A stretch of 64,000 nucleotides of DNA from JANNPJ01 sp965200525 (lineage in GTDB: Bacteria > Actinomycetota > Actinomycetes > Actinomycetales > Kineosporiaceae): positions 4,960,001 to 5,024,000 of the forward strand of contig OZ241368.1 of the NCBI GenBank assembly GCA_965200525.1, in the 5' to 3' direction. Both the position numbers and the translations under genes were made by a program. This document shows, one piece after another, positions 26,897 to 35,873 of this stretch; within the stretch, counting starts at the first letter, position 1; the number at the start of each line of letters is the position of its first letter. The notes under the pieces were generated by a model. That model ran no database searches, was not told the DNA's origin, and worked only from the letters and a program-made list of their open reading frames with translations.

Positions 26897-27111
26897 CGCC
26901 CTGACCTCGCTTGCCGACGCGGTTCTGCCGCTCAGCCGCACCAGGGCCGACTCCGTCGTGGATGGAACCGTTGCCATCAAGGGTCTTGCTGGCAACGTTT
27001 AGATCCCCCCTCCCTGTTCGGTCGGCCCCGCCTCCCGCAGGTGCAACGGCTCACCCGTGAGCGCCTGGAGCGCAAGGCCGGCGTCCGGGTCCTCATCGCC
27101 GAATCAATCCG

Positions 27112-27435
27112 GTGACCGCCCCCGAAGCAGCGAGCGCGCCTCCGTACACGGGGGCCCGGCTCGTCATGGAAGTGGTTGGCTCGGACGGTCGGGCCCGCGA
27201 GGTGGCGTTCAAGTTTCGACGTGACGTCGTGGAGGTTTGGTACGACGAACACTGCTGCGCCGCCCTTGACCGCGACCTGCTGCGTGAGTGGCTCGTCTGC
27301 CCGTGGGGGCCGCTCGTCGTTGATGAGGTCGAACTGAGCACTGGTGCCGATGACGACGTCGATCTGAGCCTGCCCGGAGTGGCCGGTTGGACCATTGCCC
27401 CGGGCGTGCTGGCCCAACTCCGCGAGCGGGTGTGA
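27112..27435 (+). CDS. Small protein, family A copy 2
   Basis: 107 residues, paralogue of the gene at 26262-26579. The shared core is VEVWYDEHCCAALDRDLLRE, followed by a region of acidic beta strands (DDDVDLSLPGVAGWTIAPGV). The CC pair might bind a metal but only one Cys is conserved with copy 1. It overlaps the next small gene in a GTGA junction. Confidence 0.7.
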   Translation: MTAPEAASAPPYTGARLVMEVVGSDGRAREVAFKFRRDVVEVWYDEHCCAALDRDLLREWLVCPWGPLVVDEVELSTGADDDVDLSLPGVAGWTIAPGVLAQLRERV

Positions 27436-27683
27436 GCCAGATGGAGCCAGATCAGTTGCGCGACGCACTCCGCGCCCGTCGCCTCTTTGTGCTGGCGGTG
27501 AGTCGGCACCCCACCGACGCGCAGGCCTTCGTGGTCTACCTCCATGGCAACGCCGGTCAGTTCGTGGATGGCTACGCGCGACGACTCATCGCCCAGGTAC
27601 CCGGCGTCCTGTCGGCCCGGGAGAGCATCCAGACGCCAGCCATCTTGCTGGTCCGAACCGCGGCGCCCGCACCTGAGTCCTGA
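27432..27683 (+). CDS. Small hypothetical protein
   Basis: 83 residues from the GTG at 27432, which overlaps the preceding stop; the ATG at 27441 would give 80. It reads QLRDALRARRLFVLAVSRHP then AFVVYLHGNAGQFVDGYARR. No domain was recognised. It occupies the same downstream position to family A copy 2 that family B occupies to copy 1, so it may be a functional partner even though the sequences do not align. Confidence 0.55.
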   Translation: MSQMEPDQLRDALRARRLFVLAVSRHPTDAQAFVVYLHGNAGQFVDGYARRLIAQVPGVLSARESIQTPAILLVRTAAPAPES

Positions 27684-27985
27684 TCACGGTGGAGTTCGTT
27701 GCTGCACTCGTCGGTCGCGGCGTCTGGCCCAATCGCAAGGGCCCATTGCTAATTGCGCTGCAGCAAGCGGCCCGGTCTTCTGCGTGCCGTGACGTCGACA
27801 GTATGCGGGCCCTGCGGGTCAGAGACTTGCTCTTTCAACCAGTGGGCTAGCGACTAGGGATCTTCAGGCTTCAGTGAGCGATTCGCAAATTTGCAAGACG
27901 ATGCATATGCCGCCTGCTACGATCCGGACGTATCGGACGTTTCGACCCACGGGGGGTCGGGGCGGGGGCCGTCACGGAGGACACA
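27684..27985. other. Gap upstream of the secreted GIY-YIG-like gene
   Basis: About 300 nt with no gene. A small perfect palindrome GCAAATTTGC sits at 27885-27894, about 90 nt before the next start, in the most AT-rich part, and may belong to the promoter. Confidence 0.35.
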
Positions 27986-28552
27986 GTGCGGAAATGGTTT
28001 CGACTGCTCGGTATCACGGTTTTGAGCTTCGCGGCACTCTTCGGTTCGACGCTCAGTGCATATGCCACCTGTACGTCATCCCAGCAAGAGGAGCACATTT
28101 ACGAACGGTATTACAAGGACCTGGACTTGACGGATGACGTGTTAACAGATCAAGCGTTCCGCTACGTCAATAATGCATACATCTACGTCGACACCTGCGA
28201 TGCCGACAAGACTGCCTGCGTTTGGGAGCGGCAAGTACCCTTCCCGGTCATGAAGAAGGGCCGTGCAAACGATAAGAAGTACTACTTCGTTTACCGGATT
28301 CGCTACTGGTTCAACGGGGACAAGACGAAGAAGGTCTGGAAGTACGGAATCGGCCAGTACAAGGGCAAGCGAATGAAGGTCTCGGTGCGAGAGTGTGTGA
28401 AGGCCAACGCCCCAGGGCACTGCTCAGGCAACTACGTTGTCAAAAAGGTCAAGGGCTGGAGCAGTGCCCGCAGCATCGAAGCGTCCCTCGTCATGATGTA
28501 CACGGTGCAGCATGGTCACTGTCCTCCGGGACAGCGCAAGAGCTGCACGTAG
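27986..28552 (+). CDS. Secreted protein with a possible GIY-YIG nuclease-like domain
   Basis: 188 residues from a GTG with GGAGG five bases upstream. The signal peptide is LLGITVLSFAALFGSTLSAY, with cleavage after AYA. The mature part has several Cys residues. YYFVYRIRYW and KVWKYGIGQYKGKR resemble the paired GIY and YIG strands, and the end, RSIEASLVMMYTVQHGHCPP then GQRKSC, resembles the Glu-bearing helix and PPG-N/Q tail of GIY-YIG modules found in bacterial polymorphic toxins. This is inference, since the match is short and the catalytic Arg is not clear. The gene is noticeably less GC-rich than its neighbours. Confidence 0.6.
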   Translation: MRKWFRLLGITVLSFAALFGSTLSAYATCTSSQQEEHIYERYYKDLDLTDDVLTDQAFRYVNNAYIYVDTCDADKTACVWERQVPFPVMKKGRANDKKYYFVYRIRYWFNGDKTKKVWKYGIGQYKGKRMKVSVRECVKANAPGHCSGNYVVKKVKGWSSARSIEASLVMMYTVQHGHCPPGQRKSCT

Positions 28553-28599
28553 GCGGCTAGGGTGACCGCTTCGGATTGGACTGGGTGAGGGGCAAGCAC

Positions 28600-29460
28600 G
28601 TGGATGAGACGACGTTCTGGGATGTCATCGACACCCTTGGCGGCCGAGTCACGAAGACGGCGCGTCAAGCCTTCAAGACTCGCCTCACAGAGCTGTCACC
28701 TGAAGACGTCATCGCCTTCGGGGACGAACTGTCAGCCAAGATCTACGCCCTCGACACCGAAGCGCACTATCACCAGCCCATCCTGCTTGGTCCGGACGGC
28801 GACGAGGAGCCCGAAGATGAGGTGGACGATGACCTCTTCGACGAGCTCCGGGTTGCTGTTGTGCTGGAGGGGCGGGACGTCTACGAGGCCGTTCTGACCA
28901 ATCCTGACACGCTGGCATCCCACCGCTGGTCGCAGCTGTGGGATGCCAGCAAGCTCCTTGAAGTCCTTGACGACGTCCACCGGGAACGCTCGATCGGCAC
29001 CGACAGCTACTCGCCAAAGTTCCCCTTGGAGACCGGCTCGAACCCGCTCGGCTTCCGCGACAGTGAGCCGCCGGCCGCAGACGCTCCAGAAAAACCCTGG
29101 CTGATGCTTGGGTACGGCTTGGAAGACAGCGCGTTCGAGCGGCGCTGGGACACCGACAAGAACTGGTCCCGCTTCGAGGCCCCGGTTCAGCGCGCGTTGG
29201 AGTCGCTCATGGCGGACACCAAGAGGCAGGAGTCGTTCGCTGCCCTCGGCCTTCCGTCGGTGCTGCTGTCGCTGGAACTGCAACCAGCTTCGCGAAAGCC
29301 GGGCCTGCGGGTCAGCCGAGTCGGCGATCTGCTTGACGTCACCATCCGCATCCACTTCGGCTTCAAAGATCCCATCGAAGAGGAGATTCACGAGTGGGCC
29401 CTGGGCGCCTTCACTGAGGCCCTGGACACGGGCCTCAAACGTGCTGCCCAGAAGAAGTAA
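28600..29460 (+). CDS. DUF4240-domain protein
   Basis: 286 residues from a GTG (GAGGGG seven bases before); a TTG at 28576 adds eight residues. The N-terminus, VDETTFWDVIDTLGGRVTKT, and the run RLTELSPEDVIAFGDELSAK are typical of DUF4240. An acidic stretch EEPEDEVDDDLFDEL follows. The second half includes FIRIHFGF-like strands and a final helix. Intracellular, function unknown. It follows the secreted GIY-YIG-like gene by 47 nt, so an immunity or chaperone role is conceivable but unsupported. Confidence 0.75.
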   Translation: MDETTFWDVIDTLGGRVTKTARQAFKTRLTELSPEDVIAFGDELSAKIYALDTEAHYHQPILLGPDGDEEPEDEVDDDLFDELRVAVVLEGRDVYEAVLTNPDTLASHRWSQLWDASKLLEVLDDVHRERSIGTDSYSPKFPLETGSNPLGFRDSEPPAADAPEKPWLMLGYGLEDSAFERRWDTDKNWSRFEAPVQRALESLMADTKRQESFAALGLPSVLLSLELQPASRKPGLRVSRVGDLLDVTIRIHFGFKDPIEEEIHEWALGAFTEALDTGLKRAAQKK

Positions 29461-29672
29461 ACTTCGTCGCGAGATGATTCCGCAGTCGTCCCGAGGCGGT
29501 AGGCGCCAAGACGGGGACTTACGGGGTGACGTGCCGCCCACCGCTTAGATTAGTCAGCCACTGAGACAGCGAAGTAGTCTCGTAGATGACCGGGTTGGCA
29601 CCGCGTCGGGACTGAACGGCCGAGCCGAGTCGAAGGCCGGCTGCCTGGGTCACCGGCGAGATGGGATCCGCC

Positions 29673-29957
29673 TTAGTTACCAGCGGAGTGGTACTGCTCG
29701 ATGATGTCCGCCGGGATACGACCGCGGGAAGAGATGGGGATCTCGTTTTCCGCTGCCCAGGTGCGAACGGCGGCGTTGTCGACACCCGCCTCAACCTTGG
29801 TAGCGGTCCGTGCCCGGCGACCACCCACCCGCCGCGCTGCCCTGACCCAGGAATCCAGCGCTTCGCGAAGAGCCGCCGAGTTCTTATCGGAGGGGTCCAC
29901 CTCGTACTGAATGCCGTCCAGCCAAACGCGACAGTCTCGTCAGCGCTCCACCCCTCA
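29673..29957 (-). pseudogene. lsr2: Frameshifted lsr2-like gene
   Basis: The C-terminal DNA-binding domain is intact: VRTWAAENEIPISSRGRIPA, with the RGRIP AT-hook-like motif of Lsr2. Upstream, LDGIQYEVDPSDKNSAALRE and RAARRVGGRRARTATK match the Lsr2 dimerisation region, but ADETVAFG, which should join it, lies in another frame; one base is missing near 29920. The usual N-terminus ahead of ADET is unrecognisable. A 75-residue frame from a GTG at 29900 could still make the DNA-binding half alone. Confidence 0.8.
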
Positions 29958-30399
29958 GGTACTGGAGAGGCTGTCCCGCCTGATGATCTAGGCGTTGGGT
30001 AAGGACGCACTCGTCCAGACCATGTACGAGCGCGAGCCTGACCAGCGGTCTACACGGACGACCCGGTGAGGATGGCGCCGCCTTCCGGGTTCCCTTCGCC
30101 GCAGTTGCGCTACACGGTGGCCTCACGCTGGTTGGTGCTCCGGGGGACGCAGGGAAGCCCCCAGGGCAACTCCCAGTTCTACGACATCTGCCGGCGAATC
30201 AGCGAGCATCCGGAATTCAGCGGTCCAGATCTGGGCCAGGCCGACCAGCGTATTGCTGATCCCCTGCGAGCCGGGCCAGGCGCCGCGTCGACGTGGCGCG
30301 CGCTCGGGACTGCCCATCACGCGGATTTCGTGGTGGAATCGCTCCACCGAGTAGGCCTGCCCTGAGGCCTCTCAGTCGTCGTAGGCTGCGAGGAATCGC
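29958..30399. other. Decayed stretch between two pseudogenes
   Basis: About 440 nt in which I see no supportable gene. Short frames on both strands lack start signals and families. Together with the broken lsr2 and family B copies on either side, it looks like eroded sequence next to the Wadjet operon. Confidence 0.4.
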
Positions 30400-30633
30400 T
30401 GCCGACATCTACTCGCGGGTGCTGGGCGGATGCGGGATCTCAACACTGCCGACCTGAGTGTCGAAGTGGTGCAGCGAAACGAACTGAGCACCATCACGGA
30501 CACCGGCTCGACCAGCCGGTAGCCGGCCTACCTGCGGGTAGCCGGCGAGCTGATGACCGTCGAAGGCGCCGCCGGCATGGGGGAGATGCTGATGACGGCC
30601 GACGACCTCATCCAGCGACGACTCGGGAAATGA
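30400..30633 (+). pseudogene. Family B (DUF6907-like) copy with stop and frameshift
   Basis: From an ATG at 30430 the frame reads RDLNTADLSVEVVQRNELST, then meets TAG at 30520-30522 and continues PAYLRVAGELMTVEGAAGMG to a TGA at 30631. The region just upstream matches the intact copy at 26579 except for one missing base. Both lesions indicate a dead copy. It lies 37 nt beyond the 3' end of the Wadjet jetD gene. Confidence 0.8.
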
Positions 30634-30669
30634 CCGACGCTGGCCAAGGCGGTGGCCAAACATCGCCGC

Positions 30670-31875
30670 TCACGGCGTTTCCCAGAAACCCATGACGCAA
30701 TTCTCCAGATCATCGATCAGGTCGTTGATGACCGCTTCCTCGGTGACGGCGGTGCCGTGCTGCCTCATAAGTGGTCCAAGACCACTGTCCCAGGGGGTGT
30801 CGGTGACCCGGCCGGCTGGTGGTCCTCCCGCTCTGCGGGCCAGAGCCCGCTCGTAGTCGGCCGAGCTCATCCGCCAGGGCCGGGCGCCGGCTCGGCTGAT
30901 CACGTGGTTCGCGATCCGTAGCCCGTCCCCGTCCAGATCCCCGTGGTAGAGCACCTGGCTGCCGGTGGCCGACAGGCGCCGCAGCAGCAACATCCCGGCA
31001 GCGCTCGGCCAGCCGGATACGCAAACCAGAGCTGGACAGGCCGGTCCGAACCGCGCCAGGGCCGAGGCCATCACGCTCGGATTTTCCACCACGTGCACCA
31101 CTGCGGGCCATGTCAGTTCGGGCGTGGACCGCACTTGCTGAAGGGTGAGCACAGCCGCTTCGCCTGCCGCGGCGCAGGCGCCGAGCTGAGCAGCAGCGGA
31201 CCCTGGTCCGGCGGCGGGCCGGAAGCCAGCCACCAGCACCGTCGAGGAGAGCGCGTCGCCTTCCACGCCCATCCGTCGCCAGGCTTCACGGGTCTGCTCG
31301 GGGCACTCGCCGAGAAGGGTCGTGACGGCACGCAGGACGAGGGTGGTGAGACGGGTTCCGTCGTCGAGCGCGTGAGGGTCGCCGAGCACTCGGTCCGCGA
31401 ACACGGCAAGCGGCACCCCGTCGGCCGGCAGCGCGCTCAGGACGGCCAGCGCCTTCTCCAGAAGATTGCGGGTGCGCTCGACCGAACCATTCACCAGTCC
31501 GGCACCACGCACGTAGGTGACCCAGCCGGCCAGAGCGGGGCCGGTGGCCGTCTCGAGCCACTCCCACAGTTGCACCCGCTCGGCGGCGGCCGCCTGCTTT
31601 TGCGCCCGCTGGTTGCTGAGCGGCCCGGCCACCTGCTCGACGACGGAACGACTGTCCAGCCCGGTCTCGGCCAGCGCCGCATCGAGCTCGGACAGGGCCA
31701 GCCTGGAACCGACCGGCGGCACTCGGTCCAGACCCAGCAGATCGGCCACGGCCTGCCGCTGCGTGTCGCTCCACGACCCGACCCGCACCGAGCTCACCGC
31801 CGCACCCGACGACAACCGGGCGTGCAGCGCCAGCCAGAGCGGCAGCAGGTCGGCAGCCTCGAACCACTCGCTCAC
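30670..31875 (-). CDS. jetD: Wadjet type III JetD (Toprim-like nuclease subunit, TIGR02679 type)
   Basis: 401 residues from a GTG that overlaps the jetC stop by 4 nt. The N-terminal half is helical (LWLALHARLSSGAAVSSVRV). The C-terminal part carries a Toprim-like signature: a Glu in VVHVVENPSV near residue 265 and the acidic pair in YHGDLDGDGLRI near 313. In Wadjet systems JetD is the topoisomerase-VI-like nuclease that cleaves closed circular plasmid DNA once the JetABC motor has extruded it. The TIGR02679/DUF2399 assignment is from memory of the family. Confidence 0.85.
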   Translation of the reverse strand: MSEWFEAADLLPLWLALHARLSSGAAVSSVRVGSWSDTQRQAVADLLGLDRVPPVGSRLALSELDAALAETGLDSRSVVEQVAGPLSNQRAQKQAAAAERVQLWEWLETATGPALAGWVTYVRGAGLVNGSVERTRNLLEKALAVLSALPADGVPLAVFADRVLGDPHALDDGTRLTTLVLRAVTTLLGECPEQTREAWRRMGVEGDALSSTVLVAGFRPAAGPGSAAAQLGACAAAGEAAVLTLQQVRSTPELTWPAVVHVVENPSVMASALARFGPACPALVCVSGWPSAAGMLLLRRLSATGSQVLYHGDLDGDGLRIANHVISRAGARPWRMSSADYERALARRAGGPPAGRVTDTPWDSGLGPLMRQHGTAVTEEAVINDLIDDLENCVMGFWETP

Positions 31876-34800
31876 AGCTGCTCGGTCAGGAGTTCGTGCC
31901 CGTCCCAGGTGAAGCGGACGCTGGTGACGGCATCGTCCTCGTCGGTGCCCGTCATCAGCTGGTGGATGGCGATGCCGTTCAGCTCCCGGTAGGTACACCA
32001 CTCGTGGTCGGAGGTCAGCATCAGGTCGAGGTCGAGCGCGGCCAGCAGCGTGAACACCTGCCCGCGGTTGGCTGCATCGACCCCCACGAAGACCTCGTCG
32101 AGCAGGATGATCCGGGGCCCGGCCGGTGCGGCCTGATAGTGGGCGGCGATGGCGGCGAACAGGGGCAGGTGAAGGGCAATCGCTTTCTCTCCCCCCGAAA
32201 GCGCACCGTGCAAGCGGCTGGTCAGTTTCTCCGCCCCTTTCCCCCTGTCGATGGTGACCTTGAAGTGGTGCCAGGCGGCGTAGTCGAACACCTCGGCCAG
32301 CTGCTGCTCCCAGCTGGCCGCCGTGTTCGCCGAGCGAGCTTCTTCAATCCGTTCCCGGAAGAAGGCATGCAAGGCCTGGCGGTCGTCGTCGGAGAGGCGG
32401 ACCGGGTCCTTCAGCAGCAGTTCGCGAGCCGCCCTGGTACCGGGCGGCAGCTGCGGGTCGACCTGCCAGGTCAGGCGGACCGCGACGCTCGAGGCGGTGC
32501 GCACCAGGGCCAGCCGGGCATTCATGGCATCGACCAGGTCACCGGCCTGGCGGATGCGAGCGGCGAGCTGGCGGCGCGTGTCGCCGGTCAGGGTTCGGTC
32601 GAAGAGAGCGTGCTCGGCTCCCGTGATGTCGTCGCGGCTGCTGCTCAGATCGAGTTTCAGCTGCTCCAGCAGCGCCGATGCGCTGATTCTCATCCCGCCC
32701 AGGGACGCGCTCAGCACCTGGACGTCGTCCTCGGTCACCATTTCGAGGTCGCCGCGGTGGGCGAGCACGTCGCGGGAGGCGTGCAGGGTCTCGATCAATC
32801 GATTCTGGGCATCGCTGATGTTGCGCGGCTCGAACGGCACGGTCTGCCAGGTCGCGGCGATGGTCCTGGCTGCTTCGAGGGCGCCCTTCACTCCATCGCG
32901 GTCCCCGAGTTCGATCCCGGCATCTACCACCAGATGACCGCTGGTCAGGGCCCGCACCCGGTCGGCCGCCTCATTGCGGGCGGCCACCGCCTCGTCCCGC
33001 TCGCTCGCGTCGCGTTCGCGAGCGGTGCTCAGACTGCCCTGCTGTTCGCGCAATTCGCCCAATCGCGCCGCAACCGTCGTGGCCTCGATCTGCACCTGGC
33101 CAAGGTCGATGCGCGCGGCCTGGATATCGGTCAACACCTGCTGGTAGGTCGCTCCGATGGCCTGCTCCACCCCGGCCAGGCGGGCCTGCAGGCCCGCGGC
33201 AGTCTCGGCGGCGCCCAGGGCTTCCTCCTGGGCTTCGGCTGCGGTGCGGCCGGCATCGTCGGCCCGCTCCTGGCGAACCTGGGCCACCTCACGTGACTGA
33301 AGGGCGCTGACGTGTGCGAACGACCAGGCATCCGCCGACGAACTCAAATCTCTCAGGCCGCTCGCCAGGCGGTCGAGGGCCCGCTCCTCAGCCGGCAGGC
33401 GCTTCTGGGCCGCGAGCGTCGTCAGGGCACGCAGGGCGAGCGCCGCGGCGTGTTCACCCTCCTGCAGGCGGGTCCGGCTGTCGTCCACCCGTTGTTGCGC
33501 CGACCCGGCCACGGCCTGGGCCTGCATCTGCCTCTGGGCAGCCGCATCGACCTCGCGATAGTCGGGCCGGGCCCGGGCTTCTGCATCCACCCGCTCCTGC
33601 TGTTCGGCCAGATCCTTGAGGGTCTGACCGAGGTCGCCCAGCGCAGCCTCGATGCGAGCCAGTGCCTCTTCCAGTTCGCTGATGCGTCGCCGGCGAGCGC
33701 GCTCGCGAGCCACAGCGCCGATGTGGGCCGACTCCGTCTTGGCCCAGCTGCCGCTCAGCGCGGCCAGCCGCCAGCGGCCGTCGGCACCGACCGCGACCGT
33801 TCCGCTCTCCGGCAGCTCCGCGCCGAACCCGATACTGCGGAGCAGTCGCAGCACCACCTCGGCCGGGACGGCGCCGTCCGACTCGGGGATGACGACCTGA
33901 GCCAGGGTTCCGGCCGTGTCCGACCCGGGGCTCTCGGCGCTGGTGACAGCGAAAACGTCGTGTCCCTCGAGTCCGTGCACCAGGCCGTCCGGGGCCACCC
34001 ACGCATCGAGCAGGCCGGATGCCTCCAGCGCGGCCTCGACGCCGGCCTGAGTGGCGGCCGGCACCCCGTCGAAGAAGGTGATGAGCTTCCAGAACGGAGC
34101 TCCGGCTCGGCCCTCGCGGGAGGCGGTCCTCGACGGCGGCGCCGGTGGTGGTTGGTCGAGCCGAGCGCGGCTGCGATTCAGTTCGAGGTGAACCTGGTCC
34201 TGCTCCTCGCGCAGGCGCGCGGCCTGGTGGGCCAGGTCGGCGCGCTGCTGGTTGAGGCGGTCGAGTACCACCTGTCGGGCGGCGATCACGAGGTCAGCCA
34301 CCAGCTGGGCTGAATCGACGGCGGCGGCCAGCCGGTCGGGATCCACGCGCAGTTCGGTGCAGTCAAGCGCCCATGCGACCAGCCGTTCGCCCATCTGGTC
34401 CAGCGCCAGCGCCAGCAGGGACTTGGCCTCGTGAAGGGCTTCGTTCGCCGTGTGGAGGTGGGCTACCGCGGCCTCCTGCTCCTGTTCCTGCCGGGTGCGG
34501 GCCTCGATGGCGGCGGCGTGCTGGGTGATGGCCCGGCGCACGTCGTCGATCTGGGCCAGCCGTTCGGTCACGCCCGACGTGACGAGTCGTTTCGCCGCCG
34601 CGGCGTCAATATCCAGGCCGGCTGGTGGAACGACGGCGCCCAGGGCCAATCGTTCGGCATCCGTCGCCAGCCGTGTCCGTTGTCCCTCGACCGTGGCGAG
34701 AGCACGCATCGACGCCCGAGTGGCTTCCGCGGCATCCCGGTCCAAGCTGTCGCTGTCCCCGCGCGCCCGCCCGGCGGTCCCGGCCAGCCGCGTAGCCCGC

Positions 34801-35873
34801 TGATCGGCCTCGGTGGCCTGGAGGCGCAGCTGGTCAAGCTGGCGCCCCTCGCGGTACGAATCGCTGGCGGTCAGGCCCTCGATCCGATCGCGCAGGCGGG
34901 CGCCGGTCGTCGTCAGTCCTTGATGTGTTGCCTGGGCCTCCTGCCGGGAGGCGACTACCTGCTCGTACTTCTCCTGGCTCTCGCGAGCGGTGCGGGTGCG
35001 GGTGTCCATCGTCGAGGTGGTCGAGATCAACTGCGCCGCCGTGGCCCGCAGCACCCGCCGGCTGTAGGTACGCGCCCGAAGGGCGACGCTCTCGGCCACC
35101 CTCACCAGCTCGTCCAGCCGGGCCAGGTCCTCGCGCTGGCGGTCGAGCCGTTCAAAGCCTTCAGCCAGTTCGGCGATGTCGCCCTGGTCCAGTGGCGGCA
35201 GCGCCTTCGACAGCAGCGTCGAGAGCAGGCCCGGGTCCAGGCGCTGCGACAGCTTCGGCGTGCGCAACTGCAGGAGAGCGGTGATCAGAGCGTCGTACTG
35301 CTGCTCACTGATGCCGGCGAACAGGTGAGCGCGCAGGGCGGAGCGATAGTCACCGGCGCTGTCGTACACGGTGCCATTCGGCCCGAGCGCCTCCACCAGG
35401 GCCGCCCGGGTCAGAGGCTGGCCGCCCTCGGTGACCAGGGACAGCTCCGCACCGATCCGATGGCCGGTGGTGAAAAAGTCCGCGCTCGTCCCACTGGTGC
35501 GCTGGCTGGCCTGCAACCGGGCGCCGCAGGTGAACCAGCGCTCGCCGTCGCTCAGTTCCAGCCACACGTACCCGACCCGCGTGACACCGGTGGCACCCTC
35601 ACCCATCAGGTTCCAGTGCATGGTGCGATCGGCGGTCCCGAAGGTGGACAACCGGTTCGGCCGGAGGTTGGCATCGAAGAGGAAAGGCAGCAGCACCTCG
35701 AGGGCCTTCGACTTGCCCGTGCCGTTGGGCCCGCGAAGCAGCAGGCGGCCCCGGTGGAACTCGAAGATCTCGTCGTAGTAGCGCCAGATGTTGAGGATGC
35801 CCGCCCGATGGGGGATCCAGCGGGTCCGGTCATCTCTCGGCGCCTGATGCACGCTCAGTTCGGTGACACTCAT
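31872..35873 (-). CDS. jetC: Wadjet type III JetC (SMC/MukB-like ATPase, TIGR02680 type)
   Basis: 1333 residues. Walker A is LRGPNGTGKSKAL near residues 47-59. Long coiled-coil arms follow (residues 230-560 and 720-1080, rich in Ala, Arg, Glu and Gln with heptads). The C-terminus has the ABC signature LSGGEKAIALHLP and Walker B IILLDEVFVGVD. That order, with a hinge-like domain between (PAPPSRTASREGRAGAPFWK on), is the SMC-like architecture. It forms the DNA-loop-extruding motor with JetA and JetB. It overlaps jetB and jetD by 4 nt each. Confidence 0.92.
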   Translation of the reverse strand: MSVTELSVHQAPRDDRTRWIPHRAGILNIWRYYDEIFEFHRGRLLLRGPNGTGKSKALEVLLPFLFDANLRPNRLSTFGTADRTMHWNLMGEGATGVTRVGYVWLELSDGERWFTCGARLQASQRTSGTSADFFTTGHRIGAELSLVTEGGQPLTRAALVEALGPNGTVYDSAGDYRSALRAHLFAGISEQQYDALITALLQLRTPKLSQRLDPGLLSTLLSKALPPLDQGDIAELAEGFERLDRQREDLARLDELVRVAESVALRARTYSRRVLRATAAQLISTTSTMDTRTRTARESQEKYEQVVASRQEAQATHQGLTTTGARLRDRIEGLTASDSYREGRQLDQLRLQATEADQRATRLAGTAGRARGDSDSLDRDAAEATRASMRALATVEGQRTRLATDAERLALGAVVPPAGLDIDAAAAKRLVTSGVTERLAQIDDVRRAITQHAAAIEARTRQEQEQEAAVAHLHTANEALHEAKSLLALALDQMGERLVAWALDCTELRVDPDRLAAAVDSAQLVADLVIAARQVVLDRLNQQRADLAHQAARLREEQDQVHLELNRSRARLDQPPPAPPSRTASREGRAGAPFWKLITFFDGVPAATQAGVEAALEASGLLDAWVAPDGLVHGLEGHDVFAVTSAESPGSDTAGTLAQVVIPESDGAVPAEVVLRLLRSIGFGAELPESGTVAVGADGRWRLAALSGSWAKTESAHIGAVARERARRRRISELEEALARIEAALGDLGQTLKDLAEQQERVDAEARARPDYREVDAAAQRQMQAQAVAGSAQQRVDDSRTRLQEGEHAAALALRALTTLAAQKRLPAEERALDRLASGLRDLSSSADAWSFAHVSALQSREVAQVRQERADDAGRTAAEAQEEALGAAETAAGLQARLAGVEQAIGATYQQVLTDIQAARIDLGQVQIEATTVAARLGELREQQGSLSTARERDASERDEAVAARNEAADRVRALTSGHLVVDAGIELGDRDGVKGALEAARTIAATWQTVPFEPRNISDAQNRLIETLHASRDVLAHRGDLEMVTEDDVQVLSASLGGMRISASALLEQLKLDLSSSRDDITGAEHALFDRTLTGDTRRQLAARIRQAGDLVDAMNARLALVRTASSVAVRLTWQVDPQLPPGTRAARELLLKDPVRLSDDDRQALHAFFRERIEEARSANTAASWEQQLAEVFDYAAWHHFKVTIDRGKGAEKLTSRLHGALSGGEKAIALHLPLFAAIAAHYQAAPAGPRIILLDEVFVGVDAANRGQVFTLLAALDLDLMLTSDHEWCTYRELNGIAIHQLMTGTDEDDAVTSVRFTWDGHELLTEQL

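Noticed and set aside
30066..30365. A 99-codon plus-strand frame and a 74-codon minus-strand frame in the same place
   Set aside because: No ribosome binding site, no family, and surrounded by pseudogenes; neither looks more coding than the other.
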